Shown here: one piece after another, positions 26,616 through 34,496 of the stretch
Position numbering within the stretch: position 1 is the first letter of the stretch
Layout of the letters: each line of letters opens with the position of its first letter
NCBI RefSeq assembly: GCF_031583065.1
Contig: NZ_CP134053.1
Span: forward strand, 2,170,001 to 2,234,000
Direction of reading: 5' to 3'
Length of the DNA: 64,000 bases
Source of the DNA: Streptomyces sp. CGMCC 4.7035
GTDB taxonomy: Bacteria > Actinomycetota > Actinomycetes > Streptomycetales > Streptomycetaceae
The notes under the pieces: model-generated
Databases searched by the model: none
Told to the model about the DNA's origin: nothing
Seen by the model: the letters and a program-made list of their open reading frames with translations, nothing else
Made by a program: the position numbers and the translations under genes

Positions 26616-27506
26616 TTACTTCATCGACTCCAGAATGCGGTCGAGTGTCCGGCGCCCCATGCTGCTCATCGTCGGATTGCTCTCGACGTAGTACCAGACA
26701 ACACCCATCGCCTGTTGGAATGCCCATGCCTTGCCGCGCTCCCACTCCAGATCGTCACAGTCCAGTGTCCGCCGGAGCACTTCCCGCGGGCCTGGCTGCA
26801 ACAGGTGCCAGGCGCTGACCAGATCCAGCGCGGGGTCGGCCGGGCCGAAGCCGCCGGTGTCGAGTACGCCGCTGAGCCGGTCTCCCGCGACCAGTACATT
26901 GCCGGGAATCAAGTCACCATGGCTCATCACGTCGGCACCCGCGCGGGGCAACTCCCGAAAATGGCTCCACAACTCGCGCAGCCGGGGCACGTCGAGCAGC
27001 CCCTTACTCTCCACGAAGCACTTCGCCATCCAGTCGTCGTGGTCGGTGAGAACGCCGCCACGACCTTCGCCGCTGAAAAGCCGCCCCCGCGTCTCGGCAT
27101 CCCGCAGGGCTGCGATGAAGGCCGCGAGGTCCTCGGCAAAAGCGTCCGACCCACTCGGGTCGGCATCAAAGGCGACCGTTCCCGACAGCCACGTCTGGAC
27201 CGACCACGGCATGGGATAACCCGCTCCAGGCTTTCCCAAGGCGACGGGTTCGGGCACGGGAAACCGAGACACCTGTGCCAGCTCCGCGCTCGCCTGGGCT
27301 TCCCGTTCCAGAACCGCCAGCGCCTCGGCGGCATCGACCAGGCGCAGTGGGAAACGCGCAGAGAGATCGTCCCCGATACGGAAGATGGCGTGGACCGTCC
27401 CGGTCGACGACACGCGTTGGATTGCCCTGCCGCTCCACTGAGGGAATTGCTCTCGGATCAAGGTCGCAACGATTTCGGTGGTCACGTCCACTTGATCATC
27501 ATGCAT
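26616..27506 (-). CDS. Aminoglycoside phosphotransferase (APH)-family kinase, intact
   Basis: 296 residues from ATG 27506. Brenner/catalytic loop VMSHGDLIPGNVLV (~195-208) with Asp and Asn; metal-binding segment GVLDTGGFGPADPALDL (~215-231), with DTGG in place of the more usual DFG-type start; C-terminal WERGKAWAFQQAMGVVWYYV. Phosphorylates a small molecule: a self-resistance or tailoring kinase is likely, since two further APH fragments (19674, 29584) show that this family was repeatedly associated with the cluster. No operator is seen directly upstream; flanked by IS630 and IS982 debris. Confidence 0.88.
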   Translation of the reverse strand: MHDDQVDVTTEIVATLIREQFPQWSGRAIQRVSSTGTVHAIFRIGDDLSARFPLRLVDAAEALAVLEREAQASAELAQVSRFPVPEPVALGKPGAGYPMPWSVQTWLSGTVAFDADPSGSDAFAEDLAAFIAALRDAETRGRLFSGEGRGGVLTDHDDWMAKCFVESKGLLDVPRLRELWSHFRELPRAGADVMSHGDLIPGNVLVAGDRLSGVLDTGGFGPADPALDLVSAWHLLQPGPREVLRRTLDCDDLEWERGKAWAFQQAMGVVWYYVESNPTMSSMGRRTLDRILESMK

Positions 27507-27539
27507 GTTAATTCTCGCAGGCCCTTCCACTAGATGAAT

Positions 27540-27715
27540 GAAGCCAAGGGTTCGCCTGTGGACATAGTCGCCCGGGACTTCCGCGGCCTGTTCCCATGTG
27601 TGCCCCGGCAGTCCGGCTACAGCAATCGACTGCGCGCGGCGTCTTCGCTGCTCACCAGCATGATCTGGATCCTGGCCCGGGACACCTCGCTGTGGCACGA
27701 CACCGAATACGAGGG
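27540..27715 (+). mobile_element. IS982-like transposase fragment
   Basis: The plus frame reads DFRGLFPCVPRQSGYSNRLR, then ASSLLTSMIWILARDTSLWH, matching the N-terminal part of IS982-type transposases (LFPYLPKQxGYNKRLR). The catalytic residues that follow are absent. Dead fragment between the kinase and ATP-grasp E; the remaining bases to 27930 hold no gene. Confidence 0.7.
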
Positions 27716-27971
27716 AACAGGAAACCGGGCCGTTCGAACTGGGCCCTCTGCGCGTCGTCGAGTTCGGGCAGCCGGGTAGGGGCGTGCAACGTCTGCACGG
27801 ACATGGGTGAGAGCCCCGTTCTTCATTGATGAACTGGCCGGTCGCGCGCCCAGAGACACGACGAGGTGTCAGGCGATCTCCGGCGACGGGATGCTTTGAC
27901 TCAACCGAGCGGCACCGCCCTGAAAGAGTGACAGGCGTTGCCTGCTTAGTCAATAATCTTGGCAACCAGCT

Positions 27972-27987
27972 TTGTCTAGGGTGGCAA
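27972..27987. promoter_or_regulatory. Cluster operator TTGTCT-AGGG-TGGCAA
   Basis: Imperfect left, perfect right half-site, 22 bases before the ATG of ATP-grasp E. Extra half-sites TTGCCT (27938) and TGGCAA (27960-27965) precede it. Confidence 0.65.
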
Positions 27988-28009
27988 CTGAATGCCCAAC
28001 GGAGGTAGC

Positions 28010-29260
28010 ATGCGAGCCGAACACCCCATGGTCGTCCTCGTCGACGCGTACGGGACGGGCAGACACCTGCGCGCGGCCTTCGCCGGACTTGGCGCCCAAG
28101 TCGTGCACCTCTCCAGCACGCCCGAACCTCTGAAGTCCCTGAAGGCGCCCGACCTGAGCAGCTACGCGGCGGCCCTCGTCGCCGCCGACCCGGTCGAGAC
28201 CGCCCGGCGGCTGGCCGAACTGCGCCCGGCGCTCGTGGTGGCCGGGCAGGAGCCCGGCGTACCGCTCGCCGACCTCATGTCCGAAATGCTCGGCCTGCCG
28301 ACCAACGGCTCCGCGCTGTCGGCGGCGCGCCGCGACAAGTACCTCATGATCGAAGCCGTCCGGAAGGCCGGCGTGCGCTGCGCCCGCCAGTTCAGGTCCG
28401 ACGACGCCGACGCCATTGCGGCCTGGGCGGGGGAGCAGGACGGCCGACCGGTCGTGGTCAAGCCGCTGGCCGCCTCCGGCGCCCAGGGCGTGTCCATCTG
28501 CACCGACCCGAACCAGGCGCGCGGCGCCGCGCGCGCGATCCTCGGCACCGTCACCATGTACGGAGAGACCAACACCGAGGTGCTGGCGCAGTCCTACCTC
28601 GCGGGCACCGAGTACATCGTGGACACCGTCTCCTGCCGGGGAGAGCGCTACGACGCCGGCGTCTGGCGCTACGACAAGCGACGCCGCGGCGCCCGCAACG
28701 TCTCCCACCGCGACGTGCTCGTCCCGCCGGACGACCCGGTGGTCGCCGAGCTCACCGCCTATACCCACGACGTGCTGGACGCCCTCGGCATCGAGTTCGG
28801 CGCCGCTCACGCCGAGGTGATGATGACGCCCGACGGACCCGCGCTCGTCGAGGTCGGTGCCCGCATGAACGGTGCGATGCACCCGGACTTCGACGCCGGG
28901 TGCTGCGGCGCCGACCAGGCCCGGGCGAGCGCACTGGCCTGGCTGCGCCCGGAGGAGTTCGCGGAGGAGTTCGCGGGCCGCACCTACCGCCGGCTCCGGG
29001 AGGCTTTCGTGTACCACGTGGCCACCGACTTCGCCGGCCTCGTGGAGTCCGTGGACGCGTCTGTCCTGGCGGAGATCGACGCGCTCGAGTCCGTACGGGC
29101 GGTCACGGTGAAGCCCAGCCCCGGCGACTGGCTCCGGCCCACCGTCGATCTGCCGTCCAGCCCGCTCACCGTGCACATGGCCCATGCCGACGCGGCGGCC
29201 CTGGCCCGCGACCAGGCCCGGGTCCTGGCGCTGTCCAAGGAGGTGTTCCAACTCGCTTGA
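28010..29260 (+). CDS. ATP-grasp ligase E
   Basis: 416 residues from ATG 28010, chosen for the GGAGG 4 bases upstream; an in-frame ATG at 27992 would precede the ribosome site. N-terminal HPMVVLVDAYGTGRHLRAAF; SAARRDKYLMIEAVRKAGV (~107); ATP-binding RPVVVKPLAASGAQGVSICT (~147-166); LAQSYLAGTEYIVDTVSCRG (~190-210); metal site PALVEVGARMNGAMHPDFDA (~280). The GARMNG signature is shared with BacD/DcsG-type L-amino-acid ligases, which make dipeptides or amides. Monocistronic, preceded by the cluster operator and followed by a hairpin at 29267-29286. Confidence 0.92.
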   Translation: MRAEHPMVVLVDAYGTGRHLRAAFAGLGAQVVHLSSTPEPLKSLKAPDLSSYAAALVAADPVETARRLAELRPALVVAGQEPGVPLADLMSEMLGLPTNGSALSAARRDKYLMIEAVRKAGVRCARQFRSDDADAIAAWAGEQDGRPVVVKPLAASGAQGVSICTDPNQARGAARAILGTVTMYGETNTEVLAQSYLAGTEYIVDTVSCRGERYDAGVWRYDKRRRGARNVSHRDVLVPPDDPVVAELTAYTHDVLDALGIEFGAAHAEVMMTPDGPALVEVGARMNGAMHPDFDAGCCGADQARASALAWLRPEEFAEEFAGRTYRRLREAFVYHVATDFAGLVESVDASVLAEIDALESVRAVTVKPSPGDWLRPTVDLPSSPLTVHMAHADAAALARDQARVLALSKEVFQLA

Positions 29261-29266
29261 CGTCCT

Positions 29267-29509
29267 CACCTGCGTAAACGCAGGTGATTCCGGTCTGTAC
29301 CGCTCCGCGGTACTCCCTCGGGTTCCTGCTTCATCGACCCCTGCCGCCCGTGAGGGTGGTCTGACAAGATCTCCACAGGCTTCACGTCCCGCCCGTCCGG
29401 CGGTAGGTCCAACAACTCCACTGTCGGACAAGGCGATTCTGCCATGGCTCCGCGGCCCTCCGGGCCGCTGGGGCGAGGATGCCCTTCACCTCCATCCTGA
29501 AGGATGGAG
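29267..29509. other. IS200/IS605-like terminal stem-loops without a transposase
   Basis: Two small imperfectly paired ends: CACCTGCGT-AA-ACGCAGGTG (29267-29286) and CTCCATCCT-GA-AGGATGGAG (29490-29509), about 240 bases apart with no gene between. Paired hairpins of this kind bound IS200/IS605-type elements and their non-autonomous derivatives. The first could also act as the terminator of ATP-grasp E. Interpretation is tentative. Confidence 0.4.
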
Positions 29510-29583
29510 CACTGGGCAAGTGTTCGGTAGCTGCTGCCGGCAGCCGCCGTGCGCGGCCGCCAGAACACGCGAAGGAGAAGGCC

Positions 29584-30280
29584 TCAGCCCGCGAGGACCT
29601 GACGGATCACATAGCGGGCGTTGGCGGAGGTGACCGGGTTCGTCTTGCGGTAGTAGGGCAGTTGGATGACGGCCATGCACAGCGCCCAGCCGCGGCCGCG
29701 GGCCCAGGAGGCGTCGTCGGTGTCCACGGCCTCGCGGAAGACCTGCCGCGCGGCGGACGGCAGCAGGTTCCACGCCGGGATCAGGTCGACGGCGGGAACT
29801 CCGAGGCTTGCCGTCCCGAAGTCCATCACCGCGGCCAGGCGCCCAGCAGGGTGTTCGGCATGAGGTCGGAGTGGATCCACCGCGGCTTCCCGGACCACCC
29901 GGGGGCGGCGAGCGCCTCTCCCAGGCGGCGAGAGCCGCTTCGGCGGCGAACGGCTCGTCCGTGTGCCGCAGCTATTCAATGGCGGCCCGCGTCTCTGCGT
30001 CGGCGGCGGTCAGTGGTCCGCCCCGGTGCGCCGGGGCGGACCGCGCCGAGCTCCGCACCGCGCAAGGCGGTGACGAACCCCGTGAGGTCGCGGGCCAGCC
30101 GCCCGGCGTACTACGCCCGGCCCTCGACCAGCACCTCACCCTCGGTCCACCGGTGGGCGGCCCCACCCCCACGGGTAGCCCTCGGCGGCTTCGCCCAGCC
30201 CGACGACCTCCGGGACGGGGACGGGCGCCAGGGGTGCGATCCGCAGCAGCCAGTGGGCCTCCTGCTCGAGGATGCGTCGA
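29584..30280 (-). pseudogene. APH-family kinase pseudogene
   Basis: Minus strand: EAHWLLRIAPLAPVPVPEVV (near 30260), then broken frames, then AVMDFGTASLGVPAVDLIPA (metal-binding DFG region, ~29830), REAVDTDDASWARGRGWALC and an intact C-terminus ending at 29584. The first ~60 codons are missing and at least two frameshifts disrupt the middle, including the HGDL loop. The XRE regulator promoter lies where the 5' end should be. Related in type to 26616-27506. Confidence 0.8.
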
Positions 30281-30292
30281 TGACAAGATGAT

Positions 30293-30397
30293 TTGCCAGA
30301 GGTTGCCGACCGTTCTTCCGTGCGCCAGAAGGGCGGCGGGCGGTACGTCGATCCCGCTTGGGCGCGCATTAGGCAAAGACTTTGCCAGATGGTTCCG
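30293..30397. promoter_or_regulatory. Upstream region of XRE regulator 1 with cluster half-sites
   Basis: TTGCCA at 30293-30298, TTGCCG at 30303, AGGCAA at 30371, and TTGCCA-GATG-GTTCCG at 30382-30397 (right half decayed). The spacing suggests weak or partial operators and possible autoregulation of the regulator at 30471. Confidence 0.45.
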
Positions 30398-30470
30398 TGA
30401 GCGCTACGATGCCCACCAAAGCGTTGGTGCGCGATCAGGTGGCATTACGAGAATTGATTGCAGGACTCAC

Positions 30471-31727
30471 ATGACGGACGAGTCGTCTTTTGGCGCGCGT
30501 CTCAAGGCACTGAGGCTCCAGCGGGGGCTCTCTCAGGCCGCGCTGGCCGGCGAGGAGATCTCCACCGGGTACTTGTCCCGACTGGAGTCGGGTGCACGCC
30601 AGCCCACCGAGCGAGTGATCGCCTACCTTGCCAAACAGCTGGGCGTGGACCGCGTGGCCTTCGAGGCCCCGCCCGCCGGGGGGGCGGCCACCGCCACCGG
30701 CGGCAGCTCGCTCACGCAGGCGCTGAGCATCGCCGCCTCCTCCGACAGCGACGAGTCCGTCGAGGAACTCATCGAGGTACTCGCGACCGCCGGGGCCGAG
30801 GATCCGCTCCTGCGCTGGCAGGCCCTGTGGGTGATCGCCGGCTACCGGTCCCGCCACGGCGAGCGCGCCGAGGAGCAGGCGTGCCTGGAGGAGCTGGCCG
30901 AAGTGGCCGACGAGCTCGCACTCCCCGCGCTGCAGTGCCGGTCCGGCACCCAGCTCGCCCGGTGCCTGCGCTCGGTGGGACAGGTCGCCCGGGCCCTCGA
31001 ACTCGCAGAGAGCGCGTACCGCGTCGCCAAGGACGCAGGCCTCTCCGTCGCCGATACCGGGACCGCCCTCCTGGCGCTGGTGTCGGCCGAGGCGGAGTCC
31101 GGCCGTCTGCCCGAAGCCCGGGCACACGCCCGGGAACTCGTCGAACTCGTGGCGGGCAGGTCGGACGCGCTGCGCGCCGAGGCCCTGTGGTCGGCGGCCA
31201 CCGTCAGCTCTCGCCAAGGGGACGACGAGGCGGTCCACGCCTACCTGGAACAGGCCATGCAGGTGCTTGACAGCCGTGTCGACCCCATACTGTGGGCGCG
31301 ACTGAGACTCGCTGCGGGCTCGCTGTTCCTGCAGTCCAGACCCGCCCTCACGGAGAAGGCCCGCACGTGCCTCACGCAGGCCGAGGCGGCGCTCTCGCTC
31401 GTCGGCACGCCCGTCCAGCAGCAGGAACTCCTGGTGCTCCAGGCGCACCTCGCGTTCGAGGAGGGCCGCTATGCGGACGCCCGCGCCGCCCACGACCGGC
31501 TGGACTTCGAAAACCTGCGCCTCACCTACCGCGACCGGATCCGGCTGCAGACGCTCGACAGCCGGCTGCTGATCGTCGAAGGCCACCAGCAGCAGGGGTG
31601 CGCCCGGCTCAAGCAGCTGGGCGAGGAAGCCCGCCGCGCTTCGAACATGGACCTCGCCGCCGAGATCTGGCGGGTCCTGGCCGAGACCCTGGAGAGCGCC
31701 GAGCAGGCGGGCACCGCCCGGCGCTGA
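30471..31727 (+). CDS. XRE-family regulator with long helical (TPR-like) sensor region, copy 1
   Basis: 418 residues from ATG 30471 (MTDESSFGARLKALRLQRGL). HTH_3 domain at ~8-62 with LSQAALAGEEISTGYLSRLE and SGARQPTERVIAYLAKQLGV. Residues ~85-410 are almost entirely amphipathic helices with repeating LE-A patterns (ALELAESAYRVAKDAG, ARAHARELVELVAGRSD), as in TPR-type peptide-sensing regulators (RRNPP group). Strongly similar to the regulator at 53914. It is the likely binder of the recurring TTGCCA-N4-TGGCAA sites. Convergent with the esterase gene 71 bases downstream. Confidence 0.9.
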   Translation: MTDESSFGARLKALRLQRGLSQAALAGEEISTGYLSRLESGARQPTERVIAYLAKQLGVDRVAFEAPPAGGAATATGGSSLTQALSIAASSDSDESVEELIEVLATAGAEDPLLRWQALWVIAGYRSRHGERAEEQACLEELAEVADELALPALQCRSGTQLARCLRSVGQVARALELAESAYRVAKDAGLSVADTGTALLALVSAEAESGRLPEARAHARELVELVAGRSDALRAEALWSAATVSSRQGDDEAVHAYLEQAMQVLDSRVDPILWARLRLAAGSLFLQSRPALTEKARTCLTQAEAALSLVGTPVQQQELLVLQAHLAFEEGRYADARAAHDRLDFENLRLTYRDRIRLQTLDSRLLIVEGHQQQGCARLKQLGEEARRASNMDLAAEIWRVLAETLESAEQAGTARR

Positions 31728-31798
31728 CCGGCGTACCGCCCGGCCTCGCGCCGCCCGCGCACCAGTCGGCGCCGGGCAGGACGGCAGCGGCGGAAACC

Positions 31799-32803
31799 TC
31801 AACCGGCGAGTACGCGGCGCATCCACGCCACCCGTGCCTGGTGCGCGGCCTTCGAGACGACCGCGTCCGGAACCCACTCGTCGAAGCTGTGGAACGCCCC
31901 CGACCACACGTGGAGTTCGGCCTCGCCACCGGTCTGCCAGATGCGCGACGCGTACGTGATCCCCTCGTCGCGCAGCGCTTCCACGGAACCAACCTCGATG
32001 AAGGCGGGCGGGAGTCCGGACAGGTCCTCGGCCCGGCCCGGAGCCGCGTAGCAGGAGACGCCCGGACCGCCACGCCGCTCGCCCAGCAGGGCCGTCCACC
32101 CCGCCAGGTTGGACTCCCCATCCCACAGGCCGACGCGCGCCATCTGCCCGGCCGAGAACGTGCCGCACCGGTCGTCGAGCATCGGGAACTGCAGGACCTG
32201 GCCGACCGGGCGCGGACCGGAGCGGTCCCGCGCCAGCAGCGCGAGACCCGCGGCAAGGGCCCCGCCGGCGCTGTTGCCGCTGAGAAAGACGCGGTCCGGG
32301 TCGAGGCCGAGGCCTTCGGCGTGCTCCGCCAGCCAGCACAGCCCGGCGTAGCAGTCCTCCACGGGTGCCGGGTCGGGGTGCTCCGGGGCCAGCCGGTACT
32401 CGACGGAGACCACGGCCGCCCCGAGCTCCTGGGCCCGATCCAACTCGCCGATCAGTTCGGTACTGCGGTGGCTGCCGGCCACCATGCCGCCGCCGTGCGT
32501 GTGGTAGATGACTGGTACGGGCCCCCGGGCCGCCGCCGGCCGGCAGATGAGCAGGATGATCGCCGGGGCGCCGGCCGGGCCGGGCACCGTACGCTCCTCG
32601 ATCTCGAACGTCCCGCCCTGGCGTATCCGCTCGTCGCTCAGGCGCCCCGAGGTGGAGCGGCGGCGCCGGTCCGGGATCAGCTCGGGGGTCAGGGGCATGG
32701 GAAGCTCGCCGAGGATCCGGCCGATCGGCCTGGCCAGCTCGGCGTCGAAGGGTGGCGGCGGAGCCTGCAGCCCGGCGTGCCGGATGGAAGTGGTGGGGTT
32801 CAT
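31799..32803 (-). CDS. HSL-family alpha/beta-hydrolase (esterase)
   Basis: 334 residues. Oxyanion-hole motif HTHGGGMVAGSHRS (~100-113), nucleophile elbow FLSGNSAGGALAAG (~175-188, Ser in GNSAGG), acid region FIEVGSVEALRDEG and catalytic His in WSGAFHSFDEWVP (~305). These mark the hormone-sensitive-lipase group, which hydrolyses short-chain esters. Last gene of the NRPS-P450-RidA-esterase operon (17 bases after RidA). A decayed paralogue at 55305 is fused to an S9 peptidase fragment. Possible roles: release, tailoring or self-protection by ester cleavage. Confidence 0.92.
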   Translation of the reverse strand: MNPTTSIRHAGLQAPPPPFDAELARPIGRILGELPMPLTPELIPDRRRRSTSGRLSDERIRQGGTFEIEERTVPGPAGAPAIILLICRPAAARGPVPVIYHTHGGGMVAGSHRSTELIGELDRAQELGAAVVSVEYRLAPEHPDPAPVEDCYAGLCWLAEHAEGLGLDPDRVFLSGNSAGGALAAGLALLARDRSGPRPVGQVLQFPMLDDRCGTFSAGQMARVGLWDGESNLAGWTALLGERRGGPGVSCYAAPGRAEDLSGLPPAFIEVGSVEALRDEGITYASRIWQTGGEAELHVWSGAFHSFDEWVPDAVVSKAAHQARVAWMRRVLAG

Positions 32804-32820
32804 GGGGTGCGTGGTCCGAT

Positions 32821-33240
32821 CTACTCGACGGGCAGCAGGGCGAGGGCGTCCACCTCGAGCAGCAGATCGGGGCGGTAGAGCGCCACGATCTGGACCACCG
32901 TGCTCGCCGGCGGGCGCTCGGTGTCGATGAACTCGTCGCGCGCGGCCAGGATCTGGGGGACGAAGGCGATGTCCGTGACGAAGTAGGTGAGCTTGATGAC
33001 GTCGTCGAAGGTGGCCCCGGCGGCGGCGAGGCAGCGCTCCATGTTGGCGAAGACCTGCCGGGCCTGGGCCGCGGGGTCCCCGGCGCCGACCAGCTCGCCG
33101 TCGGCGTCGAACGGCATCTGGCCGGCGATCGCGGCCACCCGGCCCGGCCCGGTGACCACATGGGTGTACCCGGAACTGGGGGCGACCCCGGCGGGGTGCG
33201 AGAGATGTACGAGACCGGGCAGGTCCTTCTTGTCCGTCAT
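32821..33240 (-). CDS. RidA/YjgF-family enamine/imine deaminase-like protein
   Basis: 139 residues, the normal RidA size. AAIAGQMPFDADGELVGAGD (~35-54), NMERCLAAAGATFDDVIKLT (~67-86) and the ligand-binding Arg in ERPPASTVVQIVAL (~107-120). RidA proteins hydrolyse reactive enamines or imines from PLP enzymes or amino-acid oxidation; in clusters, relatives also act as cyclases or dehydratases. Situated between the P450 and esterase genes, so it may act on an oxidised amino-acid unit. Confidence 0.93.
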   Translation of the reverse strand: MTDKKDLPGLVHLSHPAGVAPSSGYTHVVTGPGRVAAIAGQMPFDADGELVGAGDPAAQARQVFANMERCLAAAGATFDDVIKLTYFVTDIAFVPQILAARDEFIDTERPPASTVVQIVALYRPDLLLEVDALALLPVE

Positions 33241-33323
33241 GTCTTCACTCCTGGACGGGTCATGAGGTGGGTGCGGTGTGGTAGTGGGGCAGGTGGGGAG
33301 CGGGCGCCACGGCCCGGGGGCCG

Positions 33324-34496
33324 TCACTTCGTGGTGAGGCGCACCGGCAGGGTCTCGGGGCCGCCCACCTCGATCGATCGCAGCCGCCGCACGGGGCCGC
33401 TCTGCTCGATCCGGCCCACGGTGTCGAGCAGTTCCGTGAACAGGACGCGCATCTCGGCCCTGGCCAGCGTGGAGCCGATACAGAAGTGCTCTCCGGCGGC
33501 CAGCGCGATGTGCCGGTTCGGGCTGCGGGTGATGTCGAAGACGTACGGATCGGTGAACACGTCCTCGTCGCGGTTGGCCGAGGGCAGCCACAGCACGACG
33601 CGGTCACCGGCCTCGAGCCGCGTGCCCCGGATCTCCACAGAGCGGGTGGCGACCCGCATGCTGTGCGTCGCGCTGGAGGTCCAGCGCAGAATCTCCTCGA
33701 TGGCACCGGGCATCAGGCTCCGGTCGGAGGCCAGCCGCTGCCACTGCTCGGGGTGCTCCAGGAAGGCCTGCATGCCCCCGATCAGGGCCAGCCGGCCGTT
33801 CTCGGTGGCCCCGATGAGGTTCTCGCAGTTGAAGACCGCCTCCTCCTCGGTCAGTAGCTCGCCGTCCACCGTGCCATTGACGAGGGCGCTCACCAGGTCG
33901 TCGGTGGGCTCCTCCATCCGTTGGTAGAGCAGCTCCATGAAGTACTCGACGAGCCGGGGGTGCGAGACCAGTGAGGTATGGGCCTCGAACGCCTCGTTCG
34001 TCCACCGGTACAGGTCCTCGTGGTCCTGCTCGGGGATGCCCAGGATGTGGCAGATCACCGACAGCGACAGCCGCCCCGCCACGTCGTCCGCGAAATCGCA
34101 GGTGCCCAGTTCCACGGCCCGCCCGAGGACCCTGCGCGTCGCCGCCCGGACGTAGCCCTCCAGGCCGCGCACCGCGCGGGTGTTGAACCAGTCCGCCATC
34201 AGGCCGCGCAGCTGCTTGTGCCGCGGGGCGTCGGTCAGGGCCAGCGTCATGCCGCCGCCCGGGTCGTCTCCGGGGCGCAGCAGCACGCCGCGTGCTGAGC
34301 TGAAGGCGGCGGCGTCCCGGTACACCGACCGGATGTCCTCGTGACGGGTCAGCGACCAGAAAGCGGGCAGCTCCGCCTCCTCGTGGCGGTACACCGGGGC
34401 GTGCGCGCGCATCCACTGCCACACGGCGTGCGGATCACCGCTCGCGTGCAGTTCGGGGTCGGTCAGTAGGGCGGGCGATACGGCGGTCGTTGTCAT
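33324..34496 (-). CDS. Cytochrome P450
   Basis: 390 residues. Heme-binding loop ALAAGEHFCIGSTLARAEMR (~330-350; Cys within HFCIG), ExxR helix as EEILRW (~270), and I-helix region NCENLIGATENGRLALIGGM, where the usual AGxDT is GATEN. The ATG overlaps the NRPS stop (ATGA), so it is translated with the A-T-C protein. P450s coupled this way often hydroxylate a carrier-bound amino acid; the GATEN-R-A I-helix is reminiscent of that group. Substrate is inference. Confidence 0.93.
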   Translation of the reverse strand: MTTTAVSPALLTDPELHASGDPHAVWQWMRAHAPVYRHEEAELPAFWSLTRHEDIRSVYRDAAAFSSARGVLLRPGDDPGGGMTLALTDAPRHKQLRGLMADWFNTRAVRGLEGYVRAATRRVLGRAVELGTCDFADDVAGRLSLSVICHILGIPEQDHEDLYRWTNEAFEAHTSLVSHPRLVEYFMELLYQRMEEPTDDLVSALVNGTVDGELLTEEEAVFNCENLIGATENGRLALIGGMQAFLEHPEQWQRLASDRSLMPGAIEEILRWTSSATHSMRVATRSVEIRGTRLEAGDRVVLWLPSANRDEDVFTDPYVFDITRSPNRHIALAAGEHFCIGSTLARAEMRVLFTELLDTVGRIEQSGPVRRLRSIEVGGPETLPVRLTTK

